Positions 1 through 8,223 of a stretch of DNA of 64,000 nt are shown in pieces (position 1 is the first letter of the stretch; each line of letters opens with the position of its first letter). Under the pieces are notes generated by a model. The model was not told where the DNA came from and did no database searches. It was given only the letters and a program-made list of their open reading frames with translations. The DNA comes from JBBRRP01 sp038246305 (GTDB lineage: Bacteria > Myxococcota_A > Polyangia > Polyangiales > Polyangiaceae), in the NCBI GenBank assembly GCA_038246305.1, contig JBBRRP010000004.1, forward strand, positions 1 through 64,000. Direction: 5' to 3'. The translations under genes and the position numbers were made by a program.

Positions 1-86
1 CCGCCCGACGCCTCACCGAATTGCTCCCACACCGCTGGTCCCCGGGCCTCACCCTCTAAATTCCAACTCCGTAAATCTCGCCCCTT

Positions 87-314
87 GCAGTTTATCTGAG
101 TTTCCAGCCGCTGCGGAGAGGTGGTCCGTAGATGGCTTTCGAAGAGACAGCGTTCGCGGTGGGGCGCCGAAAAGGCGTCCCACCCATCATTTTGAAAATC
201 GATGCTGCAGCTGCGCAGGCGAACGGCGTGGTTTTTTATTCGGGGAACGACAAGGTTTGGCTCGCGGATCTCGTACCGGCGCAATTCATCGCATGGGGCG
301 CGGGTGCGGGATAA
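87..314 (+). pseudogene. Remnant of RNA 2'-phosphotransferase (KptA/Tpt1) C-terminus
   Basis: The reading frame from 132 resembles the C-terminal third of KptA/Tpt1, the enzyme that moves a 2'-phosphate from RNA to NAD. It has the pattern VGRRKG, ILKIDA, then FY-GND-VWLAD-VPAQFI. The same frame upstream reads VYLS at 90-101, which could be the decayed HVHLS motif, but an in-frame TAG at 129-131 separates the two parts and a TAA at 72-74 closes the frame further up. The N-terminal catalytic half is missing. KptA is normally about 180 residues, so this is read as a broken gene. The alternative, a 60-residue expressed protein starting at 132, is less likely because no ribosome binding site is visible. 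The assignment rests on motif recognition only. Confidence 0.5.
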
Positions 315-564
315 CACCGACCAATCACCCCCGCATTGACCAGTGCCTTCTGCACCAACCCACTCGGGAACTGGGACGGTGACGGGCGTAGCGTTCGATG
401 CGAAGCATGTGGAACTTATGACAAACCGGCGCCCCTCGCGCGGGCGCGGCGCCGGATCGACCTCCAGCGGCTCCTACAAAGACGCTTCAACATCTATGCC
501 GCTCGATCAGGGACCTCGCCCCCGCCTCGACCCACCCCCCCGTTTCGGCAATAATCCGCCGGGT

Positions 565-1845
565 ATGACCGACACGCTGTCTCTCCAACTCATGGCACGC
601 GCTGAAAAACTGATGCCCGGTGGCGTCAACTCACCCGTGCGCGCCTTTCGAGCGGTGGGTGGCAGCCCGGTGTTTATCAATAAGGCGCTAGGCTCTAAGA
701 TTTTTGGCGCCGATGGCCGCGAGTACATCGACTACGTTGGCAGTTGGGGCCCCGCACTGCTCGGGCATGCGCACCCAGCTGTGGTTGCGGCGGTGCAAGC
801 GGCGGCCGCTCGGGGTCTCTCCTTTGGTGCACCCACGCAGCTTGAAGTGGAATTCGCCGAAGCAATCGTAGCTGCTTACCCGAGTGTCGAAATGTTGCGC
901 TGCGTTTCGAGCGGCACGGAAGCCACGATGAGCGCTTTGCGTGTCGCGCGGGGCTTCACAGGGCGCGATGTGATTGTGAAGTTTGACGGTGCTTATCATG
1001 GCCACGCAGATTCACTGCTCGTGAAGGCTGGCAGCGGTGCCGCGACGTTTGGTTATCCAGATTCTGCAGGCGTGCCGAGCGCGGTCGCCGCTTCCACGCT
1101 GGTTTTGCCGTATAATGACGCTGAAAAGCTGCAAGCCGCGTTCGAGGCGCATCCCCAGAAGATTGCGTGTGTGATTGTGGAGCCAGTGGCTGGCAACATG
1201 GGTTGCGTCCCTCCAGAACCGGGATTCCTGGAGGCCATCATTGATCTTTGCCGCACGCATGGCGCGGTTTCAATCTTTGATGAGGTGATGACGGGTTCTC
1301 GTTTGGCGCGCGGTGGTGCGCAGGAGCTTTACGGTCTGAAACCTGACATGACCTGTCTCGGCAAGGTGGTGGGAGGCGGGATGCCGTTGGCCGTTTATGG
1401 AGGGCGGAGTGACATCATGCAGAAGGTGGCGCCCCTCGGGCCCGTCTATCAGGCAGGAACCTTGAGCGGCAATCCGCTGGCCGTGACTGCCGGGCTTGCG
1501 ACCCTGGCCGAGCTCACCCCAAGCGTCTATGCCAAGCTTGAAAGTTACGGTGCCCAACTCGAAGCGGGGCTCACTGCGGCAATCGCCGAAACCGGCGGCG
1601 GGGCCCGCGTGCAGCGCGTCGGATCCATGCTCACGCTTTTCTTTACGAACGAGAAAGTGCGCTCTTGGGCTGAGGCTCTGACCTGCAATAAGCAGCGATT
1701 CACCGGTTTTCATGCTGGATTACTGACCCGAGGCATCTATTGGCCGCCCTCCCAGTTTGAGGCAGCGTTCATTTCTGCAGCCCACACGGCGCAGGATCTG
1801 GAGACAACGGTTCAAGCCGTTCGAGAGGCTCTGGCAGAGGCTTGA
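565..1845 (+). CDS. hemL: Glutamate-1-semialdehyde 2,1-aminomutase
   Basis: This PLP enzyme converts glutamate-1-semialdehyde to 5-aminolevulinate in the C5 route of tetrapyrrole synthesis, in the cytoplasm. The protein of 426 residues matches the family's usual length when started at 565, where the conserved N-terminus with NSPVRAF begins. The frame is open further upstream but that part is low-complexity and unlike the family. The PLP-binding lysine is about K267 in LGKVVGGGMP, preceded by the FDEVMTG motif, and SSGTEATMSA is also present. One small oddity is SRLARGGAQ after FDEVMTG, where family members usually have F-R-V/A. yacG and hslO follow on the same strand with short gaps, so the three may be co-transcribed. 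Confidence 0.96.
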   Translation: MTDTLSLQLMARAEKLMPGGVNSPVRAFRAVGGSPVFINKALGSKIFGADGREYIDYVGSWGPALLGHAHPAVVAAVQAAAARGLSFGAPTQLEVEFAEAIVAAYPSVEMLRCVSSGTEATMSALRVARGFTGRDVIVKFDGAYHGHADSLLVKAGSGAATFGYPDSAGVPSAVAASTLVLPYNDAEKLQAAFEAHPQKIACVIVEPVAGNMGCVPPEPGFLEAIIDLCRTHGAVSIFDEVMTGSRLARGGAQELYGLKPDMTCLGKVVGGGMPLAVYGGRSDIMQKVAPLGPVYQAGTLSGNPLAVTAGLATLAELTPSVYAKLESYGAQLEAGLTAAIAETGGGARVQRVGSMLTLFFTNEKVRSWAEALTCNKQRFTGFHAGLLTRGIYWPPSQFEAAFISAAHTAQDLETTVQAVREALAEA

Positions 1846-1881
1846 GCTCCGCTCCAATCACGAATACAGAAGCTCAAAGAT

Positions 1882-2085
1882 ATGCGCATCGTCTGCCCCA
1901 CCTGTCAGAAAATTCTTGAGGATGTCGCCAGCGATTTCGGGCCGCGGCCGTTCTGTTCCATGCGCTGCAAGCAGATCGATTTGGGCAATTGGTTTGATGA
2001 ACGCTATGTTATTTCTCGCCCCATCGAACCCGAAGATCTGGAAGAAGACCCCGGTCTATTGGAGCGACTTTACAAAGAAAATTAG
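1882..2085 (+). CDS. yacG: DNA gyrase inhibitor / zinc-binding protein YacG
   Basis: This is a 67-residue zinc-ribbon protein of the YacG family. E. coli YacG binds GyrB and inhibits gyrase. The four zinc ligands are visible as CPTC near the N-terminus (residues 5-8) and FCSMRC around residues 24-29, followed by the family motif IDLGNWFDERYVI. The acidic C-terminal tail is also typical. It starts with ATG 36 bases after the hemL stop and is followed by hslO 42 bases later, which suggests an operon. Length and motifs fit the family closely. Confidence 0.92.
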   Translation: MRIVCPTCQKILEDVASDFGPRPFCSMRCKQIDLGNWFDERYVISRPIEPEDLEEDPGLLERLYKEN

Positions 2086-2127
2086 AGCTGGTCGCCCACT
2101 GGCCAGCTCGCCTGCTAGGCTCTCCGC

Positions 2128-2991
2128 GTGACCCAGGGTGCTGACCGCGACACGATCATCCGCTCCATCACCGACGATGGAGCTTTTCGCGTGATCTGCG
2201 CGCGCACCACGAACACCGTGCGGGCCATCACTCAGGCTCAGAAAGCTGTGGGTGGAACACTGCGGGCCCTCGGCGATTTGGTCACCGGCACGATTCTTTT
2301 TCGCGAGATGATGGCTCCTGAAATGCGCGTTCAGGGGATTTTACGCGGCTCGGCTGGGCAAGGGACCATCGTCGCAGATTCGCATCCATCGGGGAAAACG
2401 CGCGGCCTCGTGCAGCTGCCGAAGGACCGTCCAGAGTTTGTTTTAGAAAGTGGCACCATCTTGCAGCTCATGCGCAGCTTGCCCTCGGGACGCATCAATC
2501 AGGGGTTGGTTCAATTGCCTGAAGCGGGCACGGTCGCAGATGGGTTCATGGCTTATTTGGAGACATCCGAGCAGGTGACCAGCATGCTCGCGCTCGGAAC
2601 CCTGGTGGAGGAAGGAGAGGTGGTCGCCGCCGGCGGTTATCTCGTTCAGCTCTTACCGGAGGTGGGTCGCGGCCCGTTGATGCTGATGACGGAGCGTTTG
2701 GATGAGTTCCGCACGATTGATCACTTGCTAGAAGGCGAAGGCTTCACGCCTCAACGACTGCTGGACGAGATCCTTTATGGCATCCCCAACACGCTGGTGG
2801 GCGGGGGCGAGGTGAGGAGCGAGTGCTGGTGCAGTCACGTGCGATTGGTATCAGCGCTTTCGACGCTCAATCGGAAAGAGATAGAGGAATTGACGGCAGA
2901 TGGGAAGGTGTTGGAGATAACCTGTGACTATTGTGGGCGCGAATACGGTGTCACGCCGGCGCAGCTGCAGGGCCTCTTGCAGCAGAGCTGA
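2128..2991 (+). CDS. hslO: Hsp33 redox-regulated chaperone
   Basis: Hsp33 is a cytoplasmic holdase that is activated by oxidation of a zinc-bound cysteine cluster. The 287-residue protein is the normal size and begins with GTG. The N-terminal domain has the family features around ITQAQKAVGGTLRALGDLV and the substrate-binding beta fold. The C-terminal redox switch is complete, with CWC near residue 232 and CDYC near residue 269. This arrangement (C-X-C followed about 30 residues later by C-X-X-C) is expected for a functional switch. It lies 42 bases after yacG and is probably transcribed with hemL and yacG. About 200 bases with no visible gene separate it from typA. Confidence 0.95.
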   Translation: MTQGADRDTIIRSITDDGAFRVICARTTNTVRAITQAQKAVGGTLRALGDLVTGTILFREMMAPEMRVQGILRGSAGQGTIVADSHPSGKTRGLVQLPKDRPEFVLESGTILQLMRSLPSGRINQGLVQLPEAGTVADGFMAYLETSEQVTSMLALGTLVEEGEVVAAGGYLVQLLPEVGRGPLMLMTERLDEFRTIDHLLEGEGFTPQRLLDEILYGIPNTLVGGGEVRSECWCSHVRLVSALSTLNRKEIEELTADGKVLEITCDYCGREYGVTPAQLQGLLQQS

Positions 2992-3194
2992 TGCCGTTCA
3001 CGCTTCACTTCGGTTTCTCAATCTGGGTCTAAGCGGATCGAGGGCAACACCAGCGGATGGGGCAATTGCGTGCGCTTTCCGCGGCGGCTGGATCGGGCGT
3101 TCGTGCGATTCTTCCAGTCTGAGCGCTGGTGTTCGCCCAATATTCGGCCGAAGCTTGCGCTCAGACGTGTTGCGGGCTAGCGATGCGCCGGCTT

Positions 3195-5021
3195 ATGGCA
3201 CTCGTTTCCCGCTCCGACCTTAGAAATATCGCGATCATCGCCCACGTCGATCACGGCAAGACAACTCTTGTTGACGCACTTCTGCGCCAGACTGGCGTCT
3301 TCCGCGTCAACGAGGTCGTGAAGGATCGCATCATGGATAGTGGGGATCTCGAACGCGAGCGCGGCATCACCATTTTAGCCAAGCACTGCAGCATTCTTTA
3401 TAAGGGAACCACGATCAACATCATCGACACGCCTGGCCACGCCGATTTTGGCGGTGAGGTGGAGCGGACGCTGAAAATGGCAGACGGTGCGCTCTTGTTG
3501 GTGGACGCCGCGGAAGGCCCACTGCCTCAGACGCGGTTCGTGTTGCAGAAGGCTTTGGAGCTGAAGCTCCCTATCATTGTAGTGATCAACAAGATCGATC
3601 GCCACGACGCTCGGCCCGAGGATGTCATGACGGAGGTCTTTGATCTCTTTTGTGAGCTCGAAGCGAACGATGAGCAGGCGGATTTCGCCACGATCTTCGC
3701 GATCGGAAAGAACGGCGTGGCTCAACGCACCCTGACGGAGGCGGGCACCGACCTCACACCCCTTTTGGAGACGATCCTCGAACGGGTGAAGGCACCGACA
3801 GCTGACGACGAAGCGCCGTTACAGGTACTGGTTCACAATGTGGACCACGATGAGTATGTCGGGCGTCTCGGGATCGGGCGTGTCTACCGCGGGGTAGCGA
3901 AAGTAGGCCAAACCGTGAAGCTCCTCGGCGCTGAAGGCGACTCGAGCCAACGTATCGTCAGCATCTTCAGCTACATCGGCACCAAACGCACCAAAGTGGA
4001 GAGCGCACGCGGCGGCGATATTGTGGCGATCTCAGGCATGGATGACGTCCAAATCGGCGACACGCTCGCTGATCCGTTGAATGCCGTCGCGCTGCCACGC
4101 ATCGCCGTTGAAGAGCCTACGATGAAGGTGCGATTCATGGTGAGCACGTCGCCCTTTGCCGGAAAAGTTGGCAAGTGGGTCACCTCCCGCCACTTGCGCG
4201 AGCGACTCGAGCGCGAGGGGCATCGCAACTTGGCGCTCAGGTTTGAACCCACCGATGAGCCCGATACCTTCATCGTGTACGGGCGCGGTGAGCTGATGTT
4301 GGCCGTGCTGGCAGAAACAATCCGCCGAGAAGGCTACGAATTCTGCTTGGGCATGCCCGAAATCGTCACCAAAATGGTCGACGGCAAGATGTGCGAACCG
4401 CTTGAGCTGGTGGTGGTGGACGTGCCCGACGAGTTCATTGGAGCGGTGACAACTCGGCTTGGCGAACGCAAAGGGCAGATGACCAAGCTCACCAGCTTGG
4501 GCTTTGGCAGAACGCGTGCAGAATTTCGCGTTCGTTCGCGCGGTTTGATCGGGTTTCGCTCAGCCTTCTTGACTGAGACCCGCGGCACCGGCCTGCTCAA
4601 CACGATGTTTGAAGGTTGGGAGCCGTACGGCGGCCCCATGCTGCGACGTCCAAATGGCGCGATGGTTTCGGATCGAGCGGGCATTGCAACGCCCTACGCG
4701 CTTTTTCATCTCCAGCCGCGGGGCACGCTGTTTATCACATCAAGCGTCCCGGTTTACGAAGGCATGATCATTGGTGAGCACAATCGCTCCAATGATCTGG
4801 ATGTGAATGTGGTCCGCGAAAAGAAGCTCACGAATATTCGAGCCGCCGGCAAAGATGAGAATGTGGTGCTCACTCCGCCCCGCCCGCTCACCATTGATTT
4901 GGCGATGGAATTCATCGATCGGGATGAGCTGATCGAGGTGACGCCAGACGCAGTTCGCCTGCGCAAAATGGTGCTTCCGTGCAATCGCCGGCCACGCCGC
5001 GAGGGCGCTGAGGCCTCCTAG
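3195..5021 (+). CDS. typA: Ribosome-associated GTPase TypA/BipA
   Basis: TypA/BipA is a translational GTPase related to EF-G. It binds the 70S ribosome and supports 50S assembly and growth under stress. The start at 3195 gives 608 residues, close to the E. coli length, and places the first strand (LRNIAIIAHVDHGKTTL) as expected. An in-frame GTG at 3129 would add an unrelated N-terminus. G motifs are visible: AHVDHGKT (residues 16-23), RGITI, DTPGHADF and NKID. The C-terminal TypA-specific domain contains GLIGFRSAFLTETRGTG. Its stop codon overlaps the stop of the convergent methylase gene, so the two 3' ends share bases and leave no room for a separate terminator. Confidence 0.97.
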   Translation: MALVSRSDLRNIAIIAHVDHGKTTLVDALLRQTGVFRVNEVVKDRIMDSGDLERERGITILAKHCSILYKGTTINIIDTPGHADFGGEVERTLKMADGALLLVDAAEGPLPQTRFVLQKALELKLPIIVVINKIDRHDARPEDVMTEVFDLFCELEANDEQADFATIFAIGKNGVAQRTLTEAGTDLTPLLETILERVKAPTADDEAPLQVLVHNVDHDEYVGRLGIGRVYRGVAKVGQTVKLLGAEGDSSQRIVSIFSYIGTKRTKVESARGGDIVAISGMDDVQIGDTLADPLNAVALPRIAVEEPTMKVRFMVSTSPFAGKVGKWVTSRHLRERLEREGHRNLALRFEPTDEPDTFIVYGRGELMLAVLAETIRREGYEFCLGMPEIVTKMVDGKMCEPLELVVVDVPDEFIGAVTTRLGERKGQMTKLTSLGFGRTRAEFRVRSRGLIGFRSAFLTETRGTGLLNTMFEGWEPYGGPMLRRPNGAMVSDRAGIATPYALFHLQPRGTLFITSSVPVYEGMIIGEHNRSNDLDVNVVREKKLTNIRAAGKDENVVLTPPRPLTIDLAMEFIDRDELIEVTPDAVRLRKMVLPCNRRPRREGAEAS

Positions 5022-5887
5022 CGCGAACGACGGGTTGAGGGCTTCTTTTTGGCAGAGGCCTTCGACTCGAAGGTGCTCACCAGGATTTCCTGAACCACAC
5101 CTCGGCCGTGCCCTTGGCTATTGATAGCGCGCCGCGCAGGGACCATGCGGCACGTGAAGCCATCGTACAGCGCCTTCGTCTCGGGTGTGCTCGAATTCGA
5201 TAGCACCGCTTGAACTCCGCGCTTAGCGAGATGTTGGAAGACTTGGCCGAGTCGCTCGTGTTCCAGCATGGAAAATCCGTCGGCTTGGTAGCTCGTAAAA
5301 TTCGACGTCTTTGAAACTGGCAGGTACGGCGGGTCGAGATAAACAGCGTCGCCCTTGCGGGCTTTTTTGCACACTTCCTCAAAGTCGAGATGCAGAATTT
5401 CGGCTTTCTGAAGCAAGAGCGCGGATGCTCTCAGATTAACGGCGTCACAGATTGCTGGATTCTTGTAGCGGCCAAAAGGAACATTGAAAGCTCCTTTGCT
5501 GTTCACGCGGTAGAGGCCGTTGTAGCCCGTCTTGTTCAAGTAGATGAAGCGGGCCGCGCGAGCAAAGCGATTGCGTGGTACGCAGGCGCGAACTTCATAG
5601 TAGAAGGCTTCGGAGTGGCGCTCCTTCAGTGCCAGCAACTGAAGAATGAGCTTTTCCACGTCATCTTTGATGGCGCGATACACAGCGACCAGCTCTTGGT
5701 TCTTGTCCGCGAGGACGGCCTTCTTGAAGCGATCCTGCGCGGCCAATTCAAAGAAAACAGCGGCGCCGCCCAAGAAGGGCTCGTAATAGGTCTCGATGTG
5801 GTCAGGCAACAGCGGAAGGATCTGGCCAAGCAGCTGGGTTTTCCCACCGGCCCACTTCAGCACGGGGCGTCGCCTTCTGATCTGCAT
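5018..5887 (-). CDS. Dam-type (D12 class) DNA adenine N6-methyltransferase
   Basis: The product is a 289-residue AdoMet-dependent DNA methyltransferase of the D12/Dam family, which methylates adenine N6 at sites such as GATC. KWAGGKTQLL opens the protein, YYEPFLGGAAVFF is the AdoMet-binding motif I, and YLDPPY is the catalytic motif IV. The long target-recognition insert between them has FIYLNKTGYNGLYRVN, typical of Dam and DpnM. I placed the start at the ATG at 5887; a TTG two codons upstream is the alternative. The C-terminal tail is Lys/Arg/Ser-rich. No restriction endonuclease lies beside it, so it is probably a solitary methylase with an epigenetic or repair role. GATC specificity is inferred from the family only. 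Confidence 0.9.
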   Translation of the reverse strand: MQIRRRRPVLKWAGGKTQLLGQILPLLPDHIETYYEPFLGGAAVFFELAAQDRFKKAVLADKNQELVAVYRAIKDDVEKLILQLLALKERHSEAFYYEVRACVPRNRFARAARFIYLNKTGYNGLYRVNSKGAFNVPFGRYKNPAICDAVNLRASALLLQKAEILHLDFEEVCKKARKGDAVYLDPPYLPVSKTSNFTSYQADGFSMLEHERLGQVFQHLAKRGVQAVLSNSSTPETKALYDGFTCRMVPARRAINSQGHGRGVVQEILVSTFESKASAKKKPSTRRSR

Positions 5888-5939
5888 TACCAACGTCAGT
5901 GAGTACCTCGTTTTTCCGCGTTGTGTCTAGGCCACGCCG

Positions 5940-7229
5940 TTATTCGAGACCGACGAGCGTGCTCGTTTCTTCGGGGAACATGAGCGGTGTTTGGCCATCC
6001 CTCAAAAATACCCGCGAGTTATCCTGTGAGCCGCGATCCAGTTCAAAAGCGAATGAGCAACCGAGCTGGGTGAGGGCCTGGGCGAGGGCTAAGTTGCTGT
6101 CCTGATTCACGTACGCTAAAATTAGCTTTCTCTCCGTTCCTTGTGGGGCGAGGCAGAGGGTACCTCGATCGCGCAGCGAACCACGGCTCCGCGCGTTGGC
6201 CGTGGGCTCTCCGAGCTTAATCAGCATCGGAAGCTGAACGAGTTCCTCGTCAGCTAGAATATCAGGCCGCGTTCCCATGGGTAGAAACTCGAAGGCTCGC
6301 CCGGCTCTCAATTTCAGGCTCGCATAGCCCACTCGGAGGGGAAGCTGCGCGGTCCCTCGCGAGGCGAATCCATAACGCGTGCCGTCACTGGTGGTCCCGA
6401 GTGTGATCGCGATGGCTGCTCGGATCTGCTCCGAAGGCGTGAGCGTGGGGCGCTGGCCTCGAAAGGGTTCGGATTTTCCAGGCAGCAAGCGCCAAGCGAA
6501 CTTATCCCACGCAACAGTCAATAGCTGAACCTCAACGGCTCCCACCCGCAACGAGCGCCGCGAGATGGGCTTCAGATCTGAGGGCTTGATCGGCGGTACC
6601 TGCACGAGAGTGGGATCAGCAGTGGGCAGGCGGACTCGTTTTGCAATGAGCGGCCCGAGACGTAGCGTTAACTCAGAAGTGGAAATGGCAATCGTGAGCG
6701 GTTGAGTTGTGGGGGTAAGTCGGTATTGGTGGATCGTTTCTTTGCGTGGCCACAGCGCCTGCAATGGGTTGCAGTGTGTGAAGGATGCAGGAAGCTGGAG
6801 CAAGGAAACCCAGACGGAACTCCCGTGTTGGCTCAGGAATGCAGCGTGATCCCCCGACGCAATCAAGTGCGAAGCTGCTTCGCCCTCGATTGGACTTTGC
6901 CGTCGAGGCAACCCGAATCCGAGAAGTTTGCCTTCAGGCGCCAGGCGGGCGCAGCTTGAGTAGAGTGCGCGCGGGTGCAGCGATGGGGGAGCGCCCAAAA
7001 AAAACAATGGCCGTCCAAGGAAATAATCGGCGATGATCCCAGAGGAGGGTGCCCACACCCAATCGGCGTTCTCGACACTTCCACCGAACTGTTCGGCGAG
7101 TGCCTGTGTCAGCGCGGGGCGATCTGAAAGCGCACTCAACGCTCGAGGTCGACTGAGCAAGGCACCCAACCCAGCGCCTAGCGCGAGGATGCACGCCCTC
7201 CGAACAACGGGAGCCAGCCGACCTGCCAT
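5940..7229 (-). CDS. Exported protein of unknown function (weak phosphodiester-glycosidase resemblance)
   Basis: The 429-residue product begins with a basic stretch and a hydrophobic segment (about residues 10-28, CILALGAGLGALL), which looks like a signal peptide or membrane anchor. I recognise no confident family. The C-terminal part, with LAQALTQLGCSFAFELDRG followed by a serine, loosely recalls the NAGPA-type phosphodiester glycosidase end (usually L-x-x-LG-x-x-A-x-x-LDGGGS), but the diagnostic glycines are missing, so this is only a hint. The ATG at 7229 is preferred over the TTG one codon earlier. It lies 52 bases upstream of the methylase gene on the same strand and may be co-transcribed. 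It is divergent from cdsA. Confidence 0.6.
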   Translation of the reverse strand: MAGRLAPVVRRACILALGAGLGALLSRPRALSALSDRPALTQALAEQFGGSVENADWVWAPSSGIIADYFLGRPLFFLGAPPSLHPRALYSSCARLAPEGKLLGFGLPRRQSPIEGEAASHLIASGDHAAFLSQHGSSVWVSLLQLPASFTHCNPLQALWPRKETIHQYRLTPTTQPLTIAISTSELTLRLGPLIAKRVRLPTADPTLVQVPPIKPSDLKPISRRSLRVGAVEVQLLTVAWDKFAWRLLPGKSEPFRGQRPTLTPSEQIRAAIAITLGTTSDGTRYGFASRGTAQLPLRVGYASLKLRAGRAFEFLPMGTRPDILADEELVQLPMLIKLGEPTANARSRGSLRDRGTLCLAPQGTERKLILAYVNQDSNLALAQALTQLGCSFAFELDRGSQDNSRVFLRDGQTPLMFPEETSTLVGLE

Positions 7230-7359
7230 CAATTGGCCCTGAAGTAGCCAGGTCCAGAGTACCTCGCAAGCCTTACTCCTCGCCCGGCACCATTAGAGTC
7301 TGTTTCGGGCTTCCCCAGGCTTGTGACTCTGGCGGACCGCTGATAACGCTACGGCACTC

Positions 7360-8193
7360 GTGGCGCGCAGTAATCTTGTGATCCGTTTTGCGACTGCTTT
7401 GGCAGCAGTACCGCTGCTCGTTCTGTTGATTTTCTGGGGCCCCGTCTGGGGTTTTGCGCTCTTGCTCTTTCTCACCACTGCGCTCTTGGCGAATGAGTTT
7501 TTCGCGATGACACATCCGGGCGACCGCTTGGCGCAGGTGATCGCTGTCAGCGTGACCGTAGGGACAGGCTTCGTATTTTACATGTTCTCAACGGATGCCA
7601 GAGTGTTGGTGTTGCTGGCCATCACGGTCCCCATCGTCGGCATGTTGGTCCCGCTATGGCGCCTCGGCGAGGTGCACACAGCGGCACTGCGCGCTCTCGC
7701 GGGGGTGGCGGGTCCCTTCTACATCGGAGTGCTTCTCGCGACCTTAGGCCTGATGCGGCGCGACCTCGGAAGCTTGGGGCCGGGGCACGTTGTCCTCACG
7801 CTCACCATCGCGTGGTTCGGAGATACCGGCGGTTATTTTTTTGGGCGCTATTTCGGAAAGCGCAAGTTGTATGCGTTGGTGAGCCCTAACAAGACTCAGG
7901 AGGGGTTGGTGGGTGTCATCCTCGGAGCGATCTTGGCATGCGTGCTGGCGCACTTTTGGTACCTCCGTGAACTCCCACTCGGACACGCGCTCATTCTTGG
8001 GGTCATCGCGGGCGTTTTGGGCCAACTCGGGGACCTTCTGGAGTCCCTCTTGAAGCGCGCCACAGGCATCAAGGATTCGGGCCGAATCGTGCCGGGACAC
8101 GGGGGGCTCCTCGACCGGCTAGACGCCGTGCTCATCGTGGGGCCCGTGGTCTATATTTATGCCGTGTGGTTGGGGGTGGCGGCCGCCCCTTAG
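7360..8193 (+). CDS. cdsA: Phosphatidate cytidylyltransferase (CDP-diglyceride synthase)
   Basis: This integral inner-membrane enzyme makes CDP-diacylglycerol from CTP and phosphatidic acid, the precursor of all bacterial phospholipids. The 277-residue protein has about eight hydrophobic segments. Near the C-terminus is the complete family signature S-LLKR-TGIKDSG-I-PGHGG-LDR-D (about residues 228-254), which carries the catalytic acidic residues. The start is GTG at 7360. It sits alone rather than in the more usual cluster with uppS and dxr. Glutamate dehydrogenase follows after 30 bases. Confidence 0.95.
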   Translation: MARSNLVIRFATALAAVPLLVLLIFWGPVWGFALLLFLTTALLANEFFAMTHPGDRLAQVIAVSVTVGTGFVFYMFSTDARVLVLLAITVPIVGMLVPLWRLGEVHTAALRALAGVAGPFYIGVLLATLGLMRRDLGSLGPGHVVLTLTIAWFGDTGGYFFGRYFGKRKLYALVSPNKTQEGLVGVILGAILACVLAHFWYLRELPLGHALILGVIAGVLGQLGDLLESLLKRATGIKDSGRIVPGHGGLLDRLDAVLIVGPVVYIYAVWLGVAAAP

Positions 8194-8223
8194 GAAAGGG
8201 CCGGGAAGGGGCGTAGTTTTGGC

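Noticed and set aside
343..564. N-terminal extension of hemL
   Set aside because: Low-complexity Pro/Arg/Ser residues with no similarity to the family; the start at 565 gives the normal length.
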